Part shown: positions 33,481-42,609 of the stretch, piece by piece
Position numbering within the stretch: position 1 is the stretch's first letter
Layout of the letters: every line of letters starts with the position of its first letter
From: Neobacillus sp. CF12
GTDB lineage: Bacteria > Bacillota > Bacilli > Bacillales > Cytobacillaceae
DNA length: 64,000 nt
Assembly (NCBI RefSeq): GCF_030348765.1
Contig: NZ_JAUCEU010000007.1
Location: 1-64,000 of the forward strand
Reading direction: 5' to 3'
The notes under the pieces: generated by a model
Databases searched by the model: none
The model's input: only the letters and a program-made list of their open reading frames with translations
What the model was told of the DNA's origin: nothing
Made by a program: the position numbers and the translations under genes

Positions 33481-34590
33481 ATGAATCAGCAACCTGGAAA
33501 ACTTGGAATTCGTGAACTTGTTTCCATCGCTATTTTAATGGTTGGGGCGAAAGCCACTGAAGATACACCAGCCATCCTGTATAGTAAGGTGCAAAATGCA
33601 GCGTGGATGATTCCGCTCTTATCGGCTGTAATTGTCTTTATCCCTCTTTTTTTACTAATAAAGACGATGTCTTTGTATCAAGATAAAGATTTGTTTTCCG
33701 TGATAAAAAAATTATTTGGTAAATATCTTGGTTTCATCGTTTGTCTTGTAATATTTATGATCAGTTCGTTTGCTGTTTCGTTTGACACAAGAACATATAC
33801 CAACATCATCCGATCGTTTTATTTTACGACAACGCCCAATATCATCATCTATGCCATGTTAATGATTATTTGTGCATATGGTGCTAAAAAGGGGCTTCAA
33901 CATGTCGGATCCGTATCCTATCTGATTGTTTTCTATTCGCTGCTCTCTTTATATATTGCTTTAGGGATTAGTACGCAACAAAGCAATATACAATCTATGT
34001 TCCCCTTTTGGGGGCCGGGCTATCTTGAAATAATCAAGTTTAGTTCACAGAAAATATCTATTTTTGCTGATTTTTTTATTCTGACGATGATCATTCCATA
34101 TGTCACGTCAAACAAAGTTTTTAGAAAAGGGACTTGGATTGCCTATGTGTATGTCAGCATTCAAATTAGTGTAGCTACACTCATTTTTATATGTGTGTTT
34201 GATGAGTCTCTAGGAGGAATTGCTTATCCATTCCACATAGCGATTCGCTTTATTTCCCTTGGAGAGTATATACCGAATGTCGAAATCATCTTTTTCATCA
34301 TTTGGATTATGACAGCTTTTATTCGTTTTACCGCATTTATATATATTAATGCCCTTATGTTCGGTCGACTCTTCAAAATTAAAGACTTTGAATACCTAAT
34401 ACCATCGCTGACAACGATATATCTGCTGATTGGAATTCTTCCGGAATCACCCATGGATGTCACATTAGTGCTAAAACCCCTAATACAAAATTTGGCGGGT
34501 CCAATGTTTGCTGTCATTTGCATCATCCTTTGGTTGGTTGCGCTATTAAAAGGAGAGTTTAAACATGCCAAAAACAAAAACAGTATGTAG
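33481..34590 (+). CDS. Spore germinant receptor B subunit (GerB/endospore permease)
   Basis: A 369-aa, ten-helix protein of the amino acid-polyamine-organocation-like spore permease family, the germinant-sensing subunit. The N-terminus (IRELVSIAILMVGAKATEDTPAILY) and the middle (SKVFR...TWIAYVYVSIQISVA; FIRFTAFIYINALMFGRLFK) match the family. ATG 33481 comes 3 nt after the A subunit stop. Its 3' end overlaps the C subunit by 26 nt, so the three are translated together. Confidence 0.92.
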   Translation: MNQQPGKLGIRELVSIAILMVGAKATEDTPAILYSKVQNAAWMIPLLSAVIVFIPLFLLIKTMSLYQDKDLFSVIKKLFGKYLGFIVCLVIFMISSFAVSFDTRTYTNIIRSFYFTTTPNIIIYAMLMIICAYGAKKGLQHVGSVSYLIVFYSLLSLYIALGISTQQSNIQSMFPFWGPGYLEIIKFSSQKISIFADFFILTMIIPYVTSNKVFRKGTWIAYVYVSIQISVATLIFICVFDESLGGIAYPFHIAIRFISLGEYIPNVEIIFFIIWIMTAFIRFTAFIYINALMFGRLFKIKDFEYLIPSLTTIYLLIGILPESPMDVTLVLKPLIQNLAGPMFAVICIILWLVALLKGEFKHAKNKNSM

Positions 34591-35812
34591 ATTATTGTTG
34601 TTTTTCGTCATGGTTATGTTACTAACAGGTTGTTGGGATAGAGGAGAACTTGAAGATAAATCTTATGTAATTGGTCTGGGATTGGATCTTTCAAAGCAGG
34701 AAGGGAAAATTAAGGTAACCATGTTACTTGCCAATCCCGAAGTGGGAAGTATGCAAGGCGGTGGAGGTTCAACAGAAGAGGCCAGAGAGATCATCTCGTT
34801 TGACGCTAATGATTTTATTGCTGCCAAAGCAACTGCAAATTCAGTCATTTCACGCAGTATCAGTTATGAATTGTTAAGAATTTTTGTTGTCTCTGAGGAA
34901 TTTGCGAGAGACTCCATGTTTACAACGACATTTTTTGAAGTATTAAAAGATAAGGAAATTCGCTTAAATAGCTATCTAGCTGTATCTAAAGAAAAGGCAG
35001 CACAGTATTTTTTGAAAAATAAACCAAAAATGGAAACAAGGCCACACAAATACTTTCAATTTATGGTTGATCACGGGATTGAAAATGGGCTAATTCCCGA
35101 TTCTACACTGTTCCGTTATTTTCAATCTGCAGAAAGGGGGACAGACCTCTTTTTAGCAATGTACACAACAGCGATAAGACAAAACAATCCTAGAATTCAA
35201 ATGGAAGATGAATACATGGCAGGGGAATTGAATGCAACCGGTGAACTAGATAATACTCAATTTATTGGGTCAGCTGTGTTCAAGAAGGGTGTCATGATCG
35301 ATAAACTAACGGGACAAGAAACACGCACGGTCAATATTCTAGATGATACTACGAATATAAAAGATATCTTGGTGAATTTAACGGACCCTTTTTCGGACTC
35401 TAAGGAACAAATTGCAGCAAGAATCATGAAAACAAAAGGCAATGAAATAAAAATGAATTTGAAAGGGGTCAGACCACAGATTTTTATCACGATCCCTTTA
35501 CAGTTCGAGATTATGTCGAACCCCTCAAAGGCTAATTATGCAATAGAAAAAAACCGACAAAAATTAAGAAAACATATTGCTGATCATATTGAAAAAATGA
35601 ATGAGGACTTACTAAAAAAAACACAAACAAAATTAAAAGGTGTACCCTTTCCATTACCTATATATGCTAAGAAATATTTTGGAACCATACAAGAATATAA
35701 AAAATTTAATTGGGAAAAATCCTACCTTCGCGCAGACATCCATGTAAAACCTGAGATTGAAATTGTTGATTATGGGAAAGACACAAATAGACCAATAAAG
35801 GTGGGGCAGTAG
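34565..35812 (+). CDS. Spore germinant receptor C subunit (Ger(x)C lipoprotein)
   Basis: A 415-aa lipoprotein anchored on the outer face of the inner spore membrane. Lipobox LTGC (Cys23) is followed by WDRGELEDKSYVIGLGLDL, the classic GerC mature start ('CWdrreIed.a.v.giGiD'). The three-domain pattern continues with REIISFDANDFIAAKATANS and PHKYFQFMVDHGIENG. It overlaps the B gene by 26 nt; ATG 34565 has AAAGGAGAG in the end of the B gene. Confidence 0.93.
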   Translation: MPKTKTVCRLLLFFVMVMLLTGCWDRGELEDKSYVIGLGLDLSKQEGKIKVTMLLANPEVGSMQGGGGSTEEAREIISFDANDFIAAKATANSVISRSISYELLRIFVVSEEFARDSMFTTTFFEVLKDKEIRLNSYLAVSKEKAAQYFLKNKPKMETRPHKYFQFMVDHGIENGLIPDSTLFRYFQSAERGTDLFLAMYTTAIRQNNPRIQMEDEYMAGELNATGELDNTQFIGSAVFKKGVMIDKLTGQETRTVNILDDTTNIKDILVNLTDPFSDSKEQIAARIMKTKGNEIKMNLKGVRPQIFITIPLQFEIMSNPSKANYAIEKNRQKLRKHIADHIEKMNEDLLKKTQTKLKGVPFPLPIYAKKYFGTIQEYKKFNWEKSYLRADIHVKPEIEIVDYGKDTNRPIKVGQ

Positions 35813-35813
35813 T

Positions 35814-35972
35814 TTGCAATTAATTATTATCCTTGCATTAATCTCTATTTCGGCCTATACTTTTGGCTTTGGTGTCACCTTATGGAAGGAGAAACAGAAA
35901 ATAAGTGCAATGGCGGTATTTTTCCTAACCCTTATTATTGTAGTTCTCCCATTTTTTTCAGTGCTTCAATAA
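35814..35972 (+). CDS. Small two-helix protein in a ger operon, possible D subunit
   Basis: A 52-aa ORF from TTG 35814, 2 nt after the C subunit stop, with GGTGGGG just upstream. It contains two hydrophobic helices (about residues 3-22 LIIILALISISAYTFGFG, and 33-52 AMAVFFLTLIIVVLPFF) joined by the charged turn WKEKQKISA. Short two-helix 'D' proteins are known beside several Bacillus ger operons and modulate receptor output; size, topology and place fit. The sequence itself is too short to be sure. A longer overlapping frame from 35882 is out of register and not real before 36065. Confidence 0.6.
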   Translation: MQLIIILALISISAYTFGFGVTLWKEKQKISAMAVFFLTLIIVVLPFFSVLQ

Positions 35973-36064
35973 TAGCTGACAGAGCTTGGAATACCGCTGC
36001 CAAACCACTGGTTCACAAGTATTTAATTCCTTATTATTGGAAAATATATAGTCGAGGTGATAGA

Positions 36065-36241
36065 ATGGCTAATGCAAAAGTTGGCGATAAGATTTCCTTT
36101 AAACGAGAGGGGAATTCTTTAGAAGGTGTGGTTACAGGTGTAAGGGAAAATTCGGTTATGGTTCAATATGGAGTCTCAAAAGATAAAGATGAACCACTAA
36201 TAACGATTGTAAACCATAAAAATTACAAAATAACAAAATAA
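36065..36241 (+). CDS. DUF2187 family protein (YkvS-like)
   Basis: A 58-aa cytosolic protein: VGDKISFKREGNSLEGVVTGV then RENSVMVQYG, a small beta barrel (SH3/KOW-like) typical of DUF2187. B. subtilis YkvS is similar. Function unknown. Start: ATG 36065, 7 nt after GAGGTG; the frame is open back to 35882 but that part lacks a ribosome binding site and overlaps the small two-helix gene. Confidence 0.8.
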   Translation: MANAKVGDKISFKREGNSLEGVVTGVRENSVMVQYGVSKDKDEPLITIVNHKNYKITK

Positions 36242-36271
36242 GAAGTAAACAAAATGAATATTTAAACGATA

Positions 36272-36302
36272 AAAAATCCCTTTGGAGCCAAAGGGATTTT
36301 TT
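36272..36302. terminator. Bidirectional terminator
   Basis: AAATCCCTTTGG / CCAAAGGGATTT stem with T runs on both strands. Confidence 0.88.
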
Positions 36303-36313
36303 ACATTTAGTCA

Positions 36314-36502
36314 TTAGTCTTGATTGCGTTGACCTTTTCGATTGTTTGTTAAATTAGTTGCAACATTTTTTGCCGTATCTACAGCATTCATAGCGACATT
36401 CTCGGTGGTTTCTAAGGCACTATGAAGAGTGTGAAAGGCGGCACCCGCTGTTTCTTTAATACCTTCAGCAACACCTTTATTCGTTTGCTTTTGGTTAGAC
36501 AT
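36314..36502 (-). CDS. Small hydrophilic LEA-like protein, 62 aa
   Basis: A short Ala/Thr/Asn-rich protein with an amphipathic helical middle (GVAEGIKETAGAAFHTLHSA; NVAMNAVDTAKNVATNL) and a basic tail (RKGQRNQD). The 11-residue-like 'A..TA.N.A' pattern recalls LEA-type desiccation proteins or minor spore proteins. It has AGGAGGTG about 8 nt before the ATG at 36502. Not a named family to my knowledge; a spore or stress role is only suggested by its composition. Confidence 0.6.
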   Translation of the reverse strand: MSNQKQTNKGVAEGIKETAGAAFHTLHSALETTENVAMNAVDTAKNVATNLTNNRKGQRNQD

Positions 36503-36660
36503 TATTCTTCACCTCCTAAACAGCAATAGGTTATGTAGTAAACGCTGGACTATACATGATGATTACTGGAAATAAAGATTGGAAAAAATATTTCCATTAA
36601 ACTAATCCATACATTAGGGAATTATAAAGATGAAAATAGAATGAATTTGGAGGCATCAAG

Positions 36661-36816
36661 ATGGAAGAAATGAAAAAAATGGAAAAATTGCTTCGGGATT
36701 ATGGTTACCCTGAAAAGGCGATTCCACGCTTAATGAGAGAAATAAGTTCAATGAACTATGATAAGGTGAAAAAGCTGATCCTCCCATATAACGATATGAC
36801 AGCTGGAAGGTCTTAA
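36661..36816 (+). CDS. Hypothetical protein, 51 aa
   Basis: A short charged ORF: it starts MEEMKKMEKLLRDYGYP and contains the amphipathic run MREISSMNYDKVKKLI. GGAGG is 7 nt before ATG 36661. Family not recognised; the helix pattern would suit a small adaptor or regulator. It stands alone upstream of the ArgH-like gene, separated by 160 nt that hold a GGCTCCATC / GATGGAGTC hairpin without a T tail. Confidence 0.5.
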   Translation: MEEMKKMEKLLRDYGYPEKAIPRLMREISSMNYDKVKKLILPYNDMTAGRS

Positions 36817-36976
36817 TGGAATTTTAAAAACAAACATAATAATATTATGTAACTTAGATAAAGGCTCCATCTAATATTCTTACAATCGGATGGAGTCACA
36901 TTCATGAATTGTGTACTTTTCAGATTGAACTGAGTACATATAAAGTAAAAGGGAAATCAAAGGGAGAAGAACGTTC

Positions 36977-38524
36977 ATGAGTGCCTTAAAGGATGATGGA
37001 AAAAAGCGAGTTGACAAGAACCAAAGAGAACGAATTTTTCAGGATGAAGGTGAGATTTTTCCAGGGAGGACGTTTAGTGAAGTTGTTTTGGAACCGTCCT
37101 ACCATGAAGCAAAACAACATTTGCTTGAGCCGATGATGATGATTAATAAAGCTCATTTGATTATGCTGACAGAGCAGAAGTTAGTTTCTCTTGCTGAAGG
37201 GAAAAAAATTGCAGATGCTATTACAAGTCTTGACCTGCAATCAATTCGAACCTCCCACTATAACGGTCAAGTAGAGGATCTGTTTTTTCAGGTAGAGGGA
37301 GAAATGCTTGAAAAAACCGGTGATATTGCTGGAAATCTCCATATTGGCAGAAGTCGAAATGATATGTGTATTACGATGTTTCGCATGGCGCTTCGAGATA
37401 GACTCCTAACCGCGATTACATCATTGCTATATTTAAAAGAGGAGTTATTAGAGTTTGCTAGTTCTCATACAGATACGCTTATGATTGGTTACACTCACAC
37501 GCAGCAGGCTCAACCTACTACGTTGGGCCATTATATAGTAGCTGTGGTTGATTCGGTAAACCGCGATTTCAAACGATTGACGTGCGCATACCAACAGTGT
37601 AATCAAAGTCCAATGGGAGCAGCTGCTTTTACGACCACGGGGTTCAATATCAATCGGGAGAGAATGAGTGAACTGCTTGGTTTTAGTAGAATAATAGAAA
37701 ATTCGTATGATGCCATTGCCGGAGCAGATTACATCGCTGAAGTAATGACGGCTACGCAAATTTGTGCAATCTCTCTCGGTCGTTTTGTTCAGGATTTATT
37801 ACTATGGAGTACACAAGAGTTTGGGGTCCTGAAAGTGGCAGATCCTTACGTACAAACGAGTTCGATTATGCCTCAAAAACGCAACCCCGTATCCCTCGAG
37901 CATATACGCTCCTTGTTGTCTACATGTGTTGGCAATACCCAAACAGTCTTGAATATGATCCACAACACTCCATTCGGAGATATCGTCGATACCGAGGATG
38001 ATATGCAGCCTTATGGATGGAAAAGCTTAGAATTGCTAGAAAAACTGTGCCGATTACTGGCTTGTGTCATTGGGACAGCAGAAGTAAATGTAGAAAAACT
38101 TCGTAAACGAGCGGAAGCAAGTTTTTCAACAATCACTGAACTAGCGGATACAATAGTTAGAACAGATGGACTTTCATTTCGAACGGCACATCATATTGTC
38201 AGTAAAGTTGTTAAGGAGGCGCTGTCCCAGGGGGCCCTAGTGCATGAAGTAACATTGGCCCATGTGAATGCCGCTGCAAAGGTGATTATCGATAAACCTT
38301 TACAGTTAAATGAAGAAAGTCTTAGGAAAGCACTTGATTCTGATTATTTTATAAAAGTTCGTTCACTTCCGGGTGGTCCAGAGAGCAATGAAGTAAGAAG
38401 AATGGTTACAGATAGGAAGAAACAACAGAATGAACATCAAACCTGGCTTAAGTTAGCGAATACAAAAACTCTGGAGGCTTATCGAAAGTTAAATTCTATA
38501 TTGGAAGATTGGCCATATAGTTAA
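36977..38524 (+). CDS. Argininosuccinate lyase-like protein
   Basis: A 515-aa protein of the fumarase/aspartase superfamily. The ArgH-specific loop is present: GNLHIGRSRNDMCITMFRMA. So are GYTHTQQAQPTTLGHY and the catalytic-loop signature SSIMPQKRNPVSLEH near residues 293-308. This is about 50 aa longer than ordinary ArgH (~460), with an extra N-terminal segment rich in charges (FPGRTFSEVVLEP), and there is no argG nearby. It may be a second ArgH-like lyase with another substrate (adding fumarate to an amine) or the only ArgH of the cell. ATG 36977 follows AAGGGAGAAG. It lies between two ger operons. Confidence 0.8.
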   Translation: MSALKDDGKKRVDKNQRERIFQDEGEIFPGRTFSEVVLEPSYHEAKQHLLEPMMMINKAHLIMLTEQKLVSLAEGKKIADAITSLDLQSIRTSHYNGQVEDLFFQVEGEMLEKTGDIAGNLHIGRSRNDMCITMFRMALRDRLLTAITSLLYLKEELLEFASSHTDTLMIGYTHTQQAQPTTLGHYIVAVVDSVNRDFKRLTCAYQQCNQSPMGAAAFTTTGFNINRERMSELLGFSRIIENSYDAIAGADYIAEVMTATQICAISLGRFVQDLLLWSTQEFGVLKVADPYVQTSSIMPQKRNPVSLEHIRSLLSTCVGNTQTVLNMIHNTPFGDIVDTEDDMQPYGWKSLELLEKLCRLLACVIGTAEVNVEKLRKRAEASFSTITELADTIVRTDGLSFRTAHHIVSKVVKEALSQGALVHEVTLAHVNAAAKVIIDKPLQLNEESLRKALDSDYFIKVRSLPGGPESNEVRRMVTDRKKQQNEHQTWLKLANTKTLEAYRKLNSILEDWPYS

Positions 38525-38536
38525 ATGTTAGAATTA

Positions 38537-38568
38537 AAGCCAGTTTCCTTTGAACTGGCTTGTTTTCA
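38537..38568 (+). terminator. Rho-independent terminator
   Basis: AAGCCAGTT / AACTGGCTT hairpin after the ArgH-like gene; the T tail is interrupted. Confidence 0.7.
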
Positions 38569-38691
38569 TTTTGCCTGCTCCGGATTTCATAAATTATCTA
38601 AAGACTAAACTATGGACTCATTCCAGTAAAAACATATATTTCAAATTTTTGGTGAATAATAGTAGCAAAATGATGAAATTCGGTGGTCCTC

Positions 38692-39822
38692 ATGCAAAGT
38701 TTAATAAAAATCTTAGTTCCACGGCAACTATTCTTATTGCTGATTCTTTCAACAGGATTGCTAAATCATGTCATCTTGATTCCCAATCTTCTTCAGGCAG
38801 CAGGCAGGGATAGTTGGGTAAGCGTTATTGTTGCATATCCTATTTCTCTTTTATTTCTTTGGCTAATCTATTTTATTGTTAAAAATAGCCCGAATGAAGG
38901 GTTTTTTCAAATGATTAGGCAACGCCTGGGAAAGAGTTTATCGATTATACTATCGATTCCGGCCATTCTTTTTTTATTTATAAGTGCCTTTATTACTTTA
39001 AGGGACTTAATGATATGGTTAAAAGCCTACTTTCTCGGTGAAACTGCTGTTTTTATCATTAGTTTCATCCTCATTCTGGCATGTTTCTTAGTAACTCTTG
39101 CTGGTGTCAAATCAATGGCAATCTCGAGCGGACTTTTACTCCCCCTAGTTATGTTATTAGGAATATTTATTGCACTTACAAATACTACTGTTAAGGATCC
39201 GCGTCTCTTATTTCCAATATTTGTGGATGGATATGTTCCTGTTTTGAAAGGAGTAATTTATGTACTTTCCGGACTTCTTGAAATTTATATCGTGATATTG
39301 TTACAGCCATTCTCCCAGGAACAAATAAAATTTAAGCATTTGTTTATTTTATTGACTGCCTTAACAGGCTTAATTTTTGGCCCCCTTTCTGCTGCAATCA
39401 TGGAGTTTGGCCCAACTGAAGCTGCCCATTTTAGGTATCCAGCATATGAACAGTGGCGTGTATTAAGCATAGGGGAGTATATTTCTCATTTAGATTTTTT
39501 CGCTTTATATCAATGGCTTGCTGGAGCATTAATTCGTATCGGTTTATTCATGTATCTTTTAGGCACATTTTTCTCCAAGAAAATGAAACATTACAGACTT
39601 AATCCGAAACTAGTTGGTGTCATCTATCTTATATTATTCGGACTGATGTTAATAAAAGTAGAATCTTATTATTTTTATTTTGCCATCTATAAATATTTTT
39701 TACCTGTCTGTATGATATTTTTCCTTCTTCAAATCCTGTTATCAGCGTTGATTGTTTCAGTATTAAAGAAAAGGGATGAAAAACAACATGGGAAAAACAA
39801 TAAGCTCGAATCCCCTACGTAA
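38692..39822 (+). CDS. Spore germinant receptor B subunit, second operon
   Basis: A 376-aa, ten-helix endospore germination permease. Family landmarks are SIIVAYP-like helix starts, LLFPIFVDGYVPVLKGVIY and AYEQWRVLSIGEYISHLDFF. In this operon the order is B-A-C, unlike A-B-C in the operon upstream. Start: ATG 38692 with GGTGG just upstream; GTG 38683 is possible but overlaps the ribosome binding site. It overlaps the A gene by about 35 nt. Confidence 0.85.
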   Translation: MQSLIKILVPRQLFLLLILSTGLLNHVILIPNLLQAAGRDSWVSVIVAYPISLLFLWLIYFIVKNSPNEGFFQMIRQRLGKSLSIILSIPAILFLFISAFITLRDLMIWLKAYFLGETAVFIISFILILACFLVTLAGVKSMAISSGLLLPLVMLLGIFIALTNTTVKDPRLLFPIFVDGYVPVLKGVIYVLSGLLEIYIVILLQPFSQEQIKFKHLFILLTALTGLIFGPLSAAIMEFGPTEAAHFRYPAYEQWRVLSIGEYISHLDFFALYQWLAGALIRIGLFMYLLGTFFSKKMKHYRLNPKLVGVIYLILFGLMLIKVESYYFYFAIYKYFLPVCMIFFLLQILLSALIVSVLKKRDEKQHGKNNKLESPT

Positions 39823-41248
39823 TGGAAGGTATAAGGAAAAAGGCGAAGAATTAAAAAAGCGATTTATGAAAAGTGATGACCTGCTTTGTAAAGTGCACCA
39901 ATCTGATAAAGAACCATTTGAAATGATTTTTTTTGAAAGCTTAATTGACAGTCATTATTTAGATCAATATATTTTGCCAAAACTTGGATTACATCAACAA
40001 GGTACTGTCGAAAATAAGCTTAAATCTTTCTTTCAAGCAGAAGAGGTTATCTCTAAATCATTAGATGAATTATCTGATTTGCTTTTTGAAGGAAACGTAC
40101 TATTCGTATTGGGGAATGCACTCTTAAGTATTAAAGCAGGTGACTTACCTAAACGAACACCTGAAGAATCAGCTCTCGAGACATCTATTAGAGGCCCAAA
40201 GGATGGATTTGTAGAGGATATAAAAACCAATATCTCTCTAATCCGCCGAAGACTTAACACCGAGTCATTATGTTTAGAGAAATACATGATTGGTAAAAGA
40301 AGTAGAACAAAAGTGGTTCTCATCTATATAGAAGATTTAATTGATCAGAGAGTTCTAGATGAAATCCATACAAGATTAGATAAAGTAGAACTAGATATAT
40401 TGACTAGCATTTACGAGCTTGAAGCGTATGTTAGAGACAGGCCGTATTCCATTTTCCCAAGTATGGATTATACCGGGAGGCCAGACTTTATTGTTCAGGC
40501 GCTGAATCAAGGTCGATTTGCACTCTTGGTTGATGGGAATCCCAATGTCATTTTGGCTCCAGTGCATTTATTATTGCAGATCAAATCACCTGAGGACACT
40601 TACATCAGTTATGCATATGTTTCATTAGAAAGAATTATCAGGTTGTTGGGTGTATTTATATCTGCTTTTTTACCTGGGGCATGGATTGCCTTTTCTGCCT
40701 TTAATATAGAACAAGTTCCATATTTACTTGTTGCGACTATTTCAGTCTCGCGTTTTGGACTGCCCTTATCAACTCCCATAGAAATGTTTATTGTTCTTTT
40801 TTTGTTTGAACTATTTAATGAAGCAGGCGTCCGTCTGCCAAGAGCCATTGGTCAAACCGTAGCTGTGTTAGGAGGGTTAATTGTAGGGGACGCAGCCATT
40901 CGTGCCGGCTTAACCTCACCTACGATGCTGGTAGTGGCAGCTATTACCTATATTTCTTCATTTACCTTGGTGAATCAAAACTTAAGCACAGCGATTACAA
41001 TCTTACGATTCGTGATAATTTTATTAAGTACTTTTTTTGGATTGTTTGGTGTCATTATAAGTTTTATTTTAACAACCTTTTATTTTTCCACCATTTCATC
41101 CTTTGGAGCTCCATATATAGGAGCAGTTTCATCTATCAGTGTGAAGGAATTTATCAAATCATTGTTCATGGCTCCACGTCAATTCTATAAATCGCGAACA
41201 ACCATCACAAGCCCAGATGATCCAACAAGGGGTGGAGACCAATCATGA
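39788..41248 (+). CDS. Spore germinant receptor A subunit, second operon
   Basis: A 486-aa GerA-family A subunit. The N-domain has NISLIRRRLNTESLCLEKYM, GKRSRTKVVLIYIEDLI and ELEAYVRDRPYSIFPSMDYT, then TGRPDFIVQALNQGRFALLVDG and LQIKSPEDTYISYAYVSLERI. Five membrane helices follow. The start is uncertain: ATG 39776 abuts AAAGGG, ATG 39788 is 12 nt after it; I use 39788. It is flanked by B (overlap) and C (ATGA overlap), giving one translated unit. Confidence 0.88.
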   Translation: MGKTISSNPLRNGRYKEKGEELKKRFMKSDDLLCKVHQSDKEPFEMIFFESLIDSHYLDQYILPKLGLHQQGTVENKLKSFFQAEEVISKSLDELSDLLFEGNVLFVLGNALLSIKAGDLPKRTPEESALETSIRGPKDGFVEDIKTNISLIRRRLNTESLCLEKYMIGKRSRTKVVLIYIEDLIDQRVLDEIHTRLDKVELDILTSIYELEAYVRDRPYSIFPSMDYTGRPDFIVQALNQGRFALLVDGNPNVILAPVHLLLQIKSPEDTYISYAYVSLERIIRLLGVFISAFLPGAWIAFSAFNIEQVPYLLVATISVSRFGLPLSTPIEMFIVLFLFELFNEAGVRLPRAIGQTVAVLGGLIVGDAAIRAGLTSPTMLVVAAITYISSFTLVNQNLSTAITILRFVIILLSTFFGLFGVIISFILTTFYFSTISSFGAPYIGAVSSISVKEFIKSLFMAPRQFYKSRTTITSPDDPTRGGDQS

Positions 41249-42396
41249 GAAGAATGTGGATTATACCCTTTATCACCGGATGTTTAATGTTTACTGGTTG
41301 TTCAGGTTTAAAAAATATTCAAGATTTAACATATATAGTGGCAATCGGACTGGATTATGATGAAGAAAAACAGGAATATACCGCCTATCTTCAAGGCTTA
41401 AATTTCGCTAATGTTGCGAAACAAGAGGGAGCTAAACCTATTGAACCCATCCCAATTTTTATCGCTTCAGCATCTGGAGAAACACTAAATTTAGCAGTAA
41501 GTAAGCTATATAAAAAGTCAGAGCCTCCTGTTTTTTTCGGCCATGTAGAAACACTTGTCTTGAGTAAAAGACTCGTCAAGCACCGCTTTAGAGAAGTAAT
41601 TGAGGAAGTAGGCAGAAATCGGTCGTTACGGCACACGATGCGACTCATAACAACTGAAGAAAAGATACCAGATATTTTTAATATCAAAGCATTATTTAAT
41701 TATCCAGCCGTTTATACGGTTCTCTATAAAAAAAATACTGACGAAATGTTTCAGGATGAAATAAAGCCAACAAGGTTAATGCATTTTTTAAGAGAATTTT
41801 ATGAGCCGATGGGGGTGGCGAAACTGCCTTCTGTAAAGATTGATCATGATACCTGGAAGGCTGACAAAGACTATCCAGTGTTATATTTTGATGGATATGC
41901 TATTTTTCAAAAGCAAAAGTTTATGAAGGACCTTTCGATGAATGATGCTGTTTATATTAATTGGCTGTTAGAAAAGCGTGTCTCTATAGATCAAAAAGTG
42001 GAGGAAGATGAACAGCTTGTAGCTGCAGTTAAGCTTAGTTCGCCAAAAATGAAGATAAAATACGTAAAAGGAAAGACATCGCCAGAGTTTTCGATAGAAA
42101 TATCTACACAAGCAGATTTGCTAGAAAAGATAAAAGATATTCCCATAGACAATTTAATCAAATTAATTGAAGCTGATATTAAAACGAAAGTAATGAGAAT
42201 CTATAATGATGGTCTGGAAAAAAATACAGATCTATTAAACGTGGGTGAAAAATGGTATCGGGAACACCCGCAGCAGTATCGAAAGTTAATGAGAACATCA
42301 AACTTCTATTTAGATCAAAATTCCCTAAAAAACGTAAAAGTGGATGTACAGATATTTCATTTTAATACCTATAAATATGAGGAGAAAAGCTTTTAA
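41245..42396 (+). CDS. Spore germinant receptor C subunit (lipoprotein), second operon
   Basis: A 383-aa lipoprotein. Lipobox FTGC (Cys19) and a mature start SGLKNIQDLTYIVAIGLDY fit Ger(x)C, although the usual Trp after the Cys is missing. The middle has the family's ETLNLAVSKLYKKSEPPVFFGHVETLVLS and NFYLDQNSLKNVKVDVQIF near the end. It starts at ATG 41245, overlapping the A subunit stop (ATGA). No D-type small protein is visible after it. Confidence 0.88.
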   Translation: MRRMWIIPFITGCLMFTGCSGLKNIQDLTYIVAIGLDYDEEKQEYTAYLQGLNFANVAKQEGAKPIEPIPIFIASASGETLNLAVSKLYKKSEPPVFFGHVETLVLSKRLVKHRFREVIEEVGRNRSLRHTMRLITTEEKIPDIFNIKALFNYPAVYTVLYKKNTDEMFQDEIKPTRLMHFLREFYEPMGVAKLPSVKIDHDTWKADKDYPVLYFDGYAIFQKQKFMKDLSMNDAVYINWLLEKRVSIDQKVEEDEQLVAAVKLSSPKMKIKYVKGKTSPEFSIEISTQADLLEKIKDIPIDNLIKLIEADIKTKVMRIYNDGLEKNTDLLNVGEKWYREHPQQYRKLMRTSNFYLDQNSLKNVKVDVQIFHFNTYKYEEKSF

Positions 42397-42609
42397 TAGT
42401 AGAAAATGGCTGTTTTTACATTTATTGTTGTTTATTGAACTTATTTAATTTTCGGGGCTTTTAAAAAAAGGGAGCTGCTTCGGACATGGTAGCTCCTGAA
42501 TTCACCATTTAACCAGAGGATGGTAAAATTAGAACGATATAATCATTTTTTAGTAGAAAAAGAAATAACTAGATATATGGCTTATCTTCGGAAAGGAATG
42601 GATGATCGA

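Noticed and set aside
36817-36976. Hairpin GGCTCCATC / GATGGAGTC as a terminator or riboswitch
   Set aside because: There is no T run and no known aptamer pattern; kept only as a note in the neighbouring gene.
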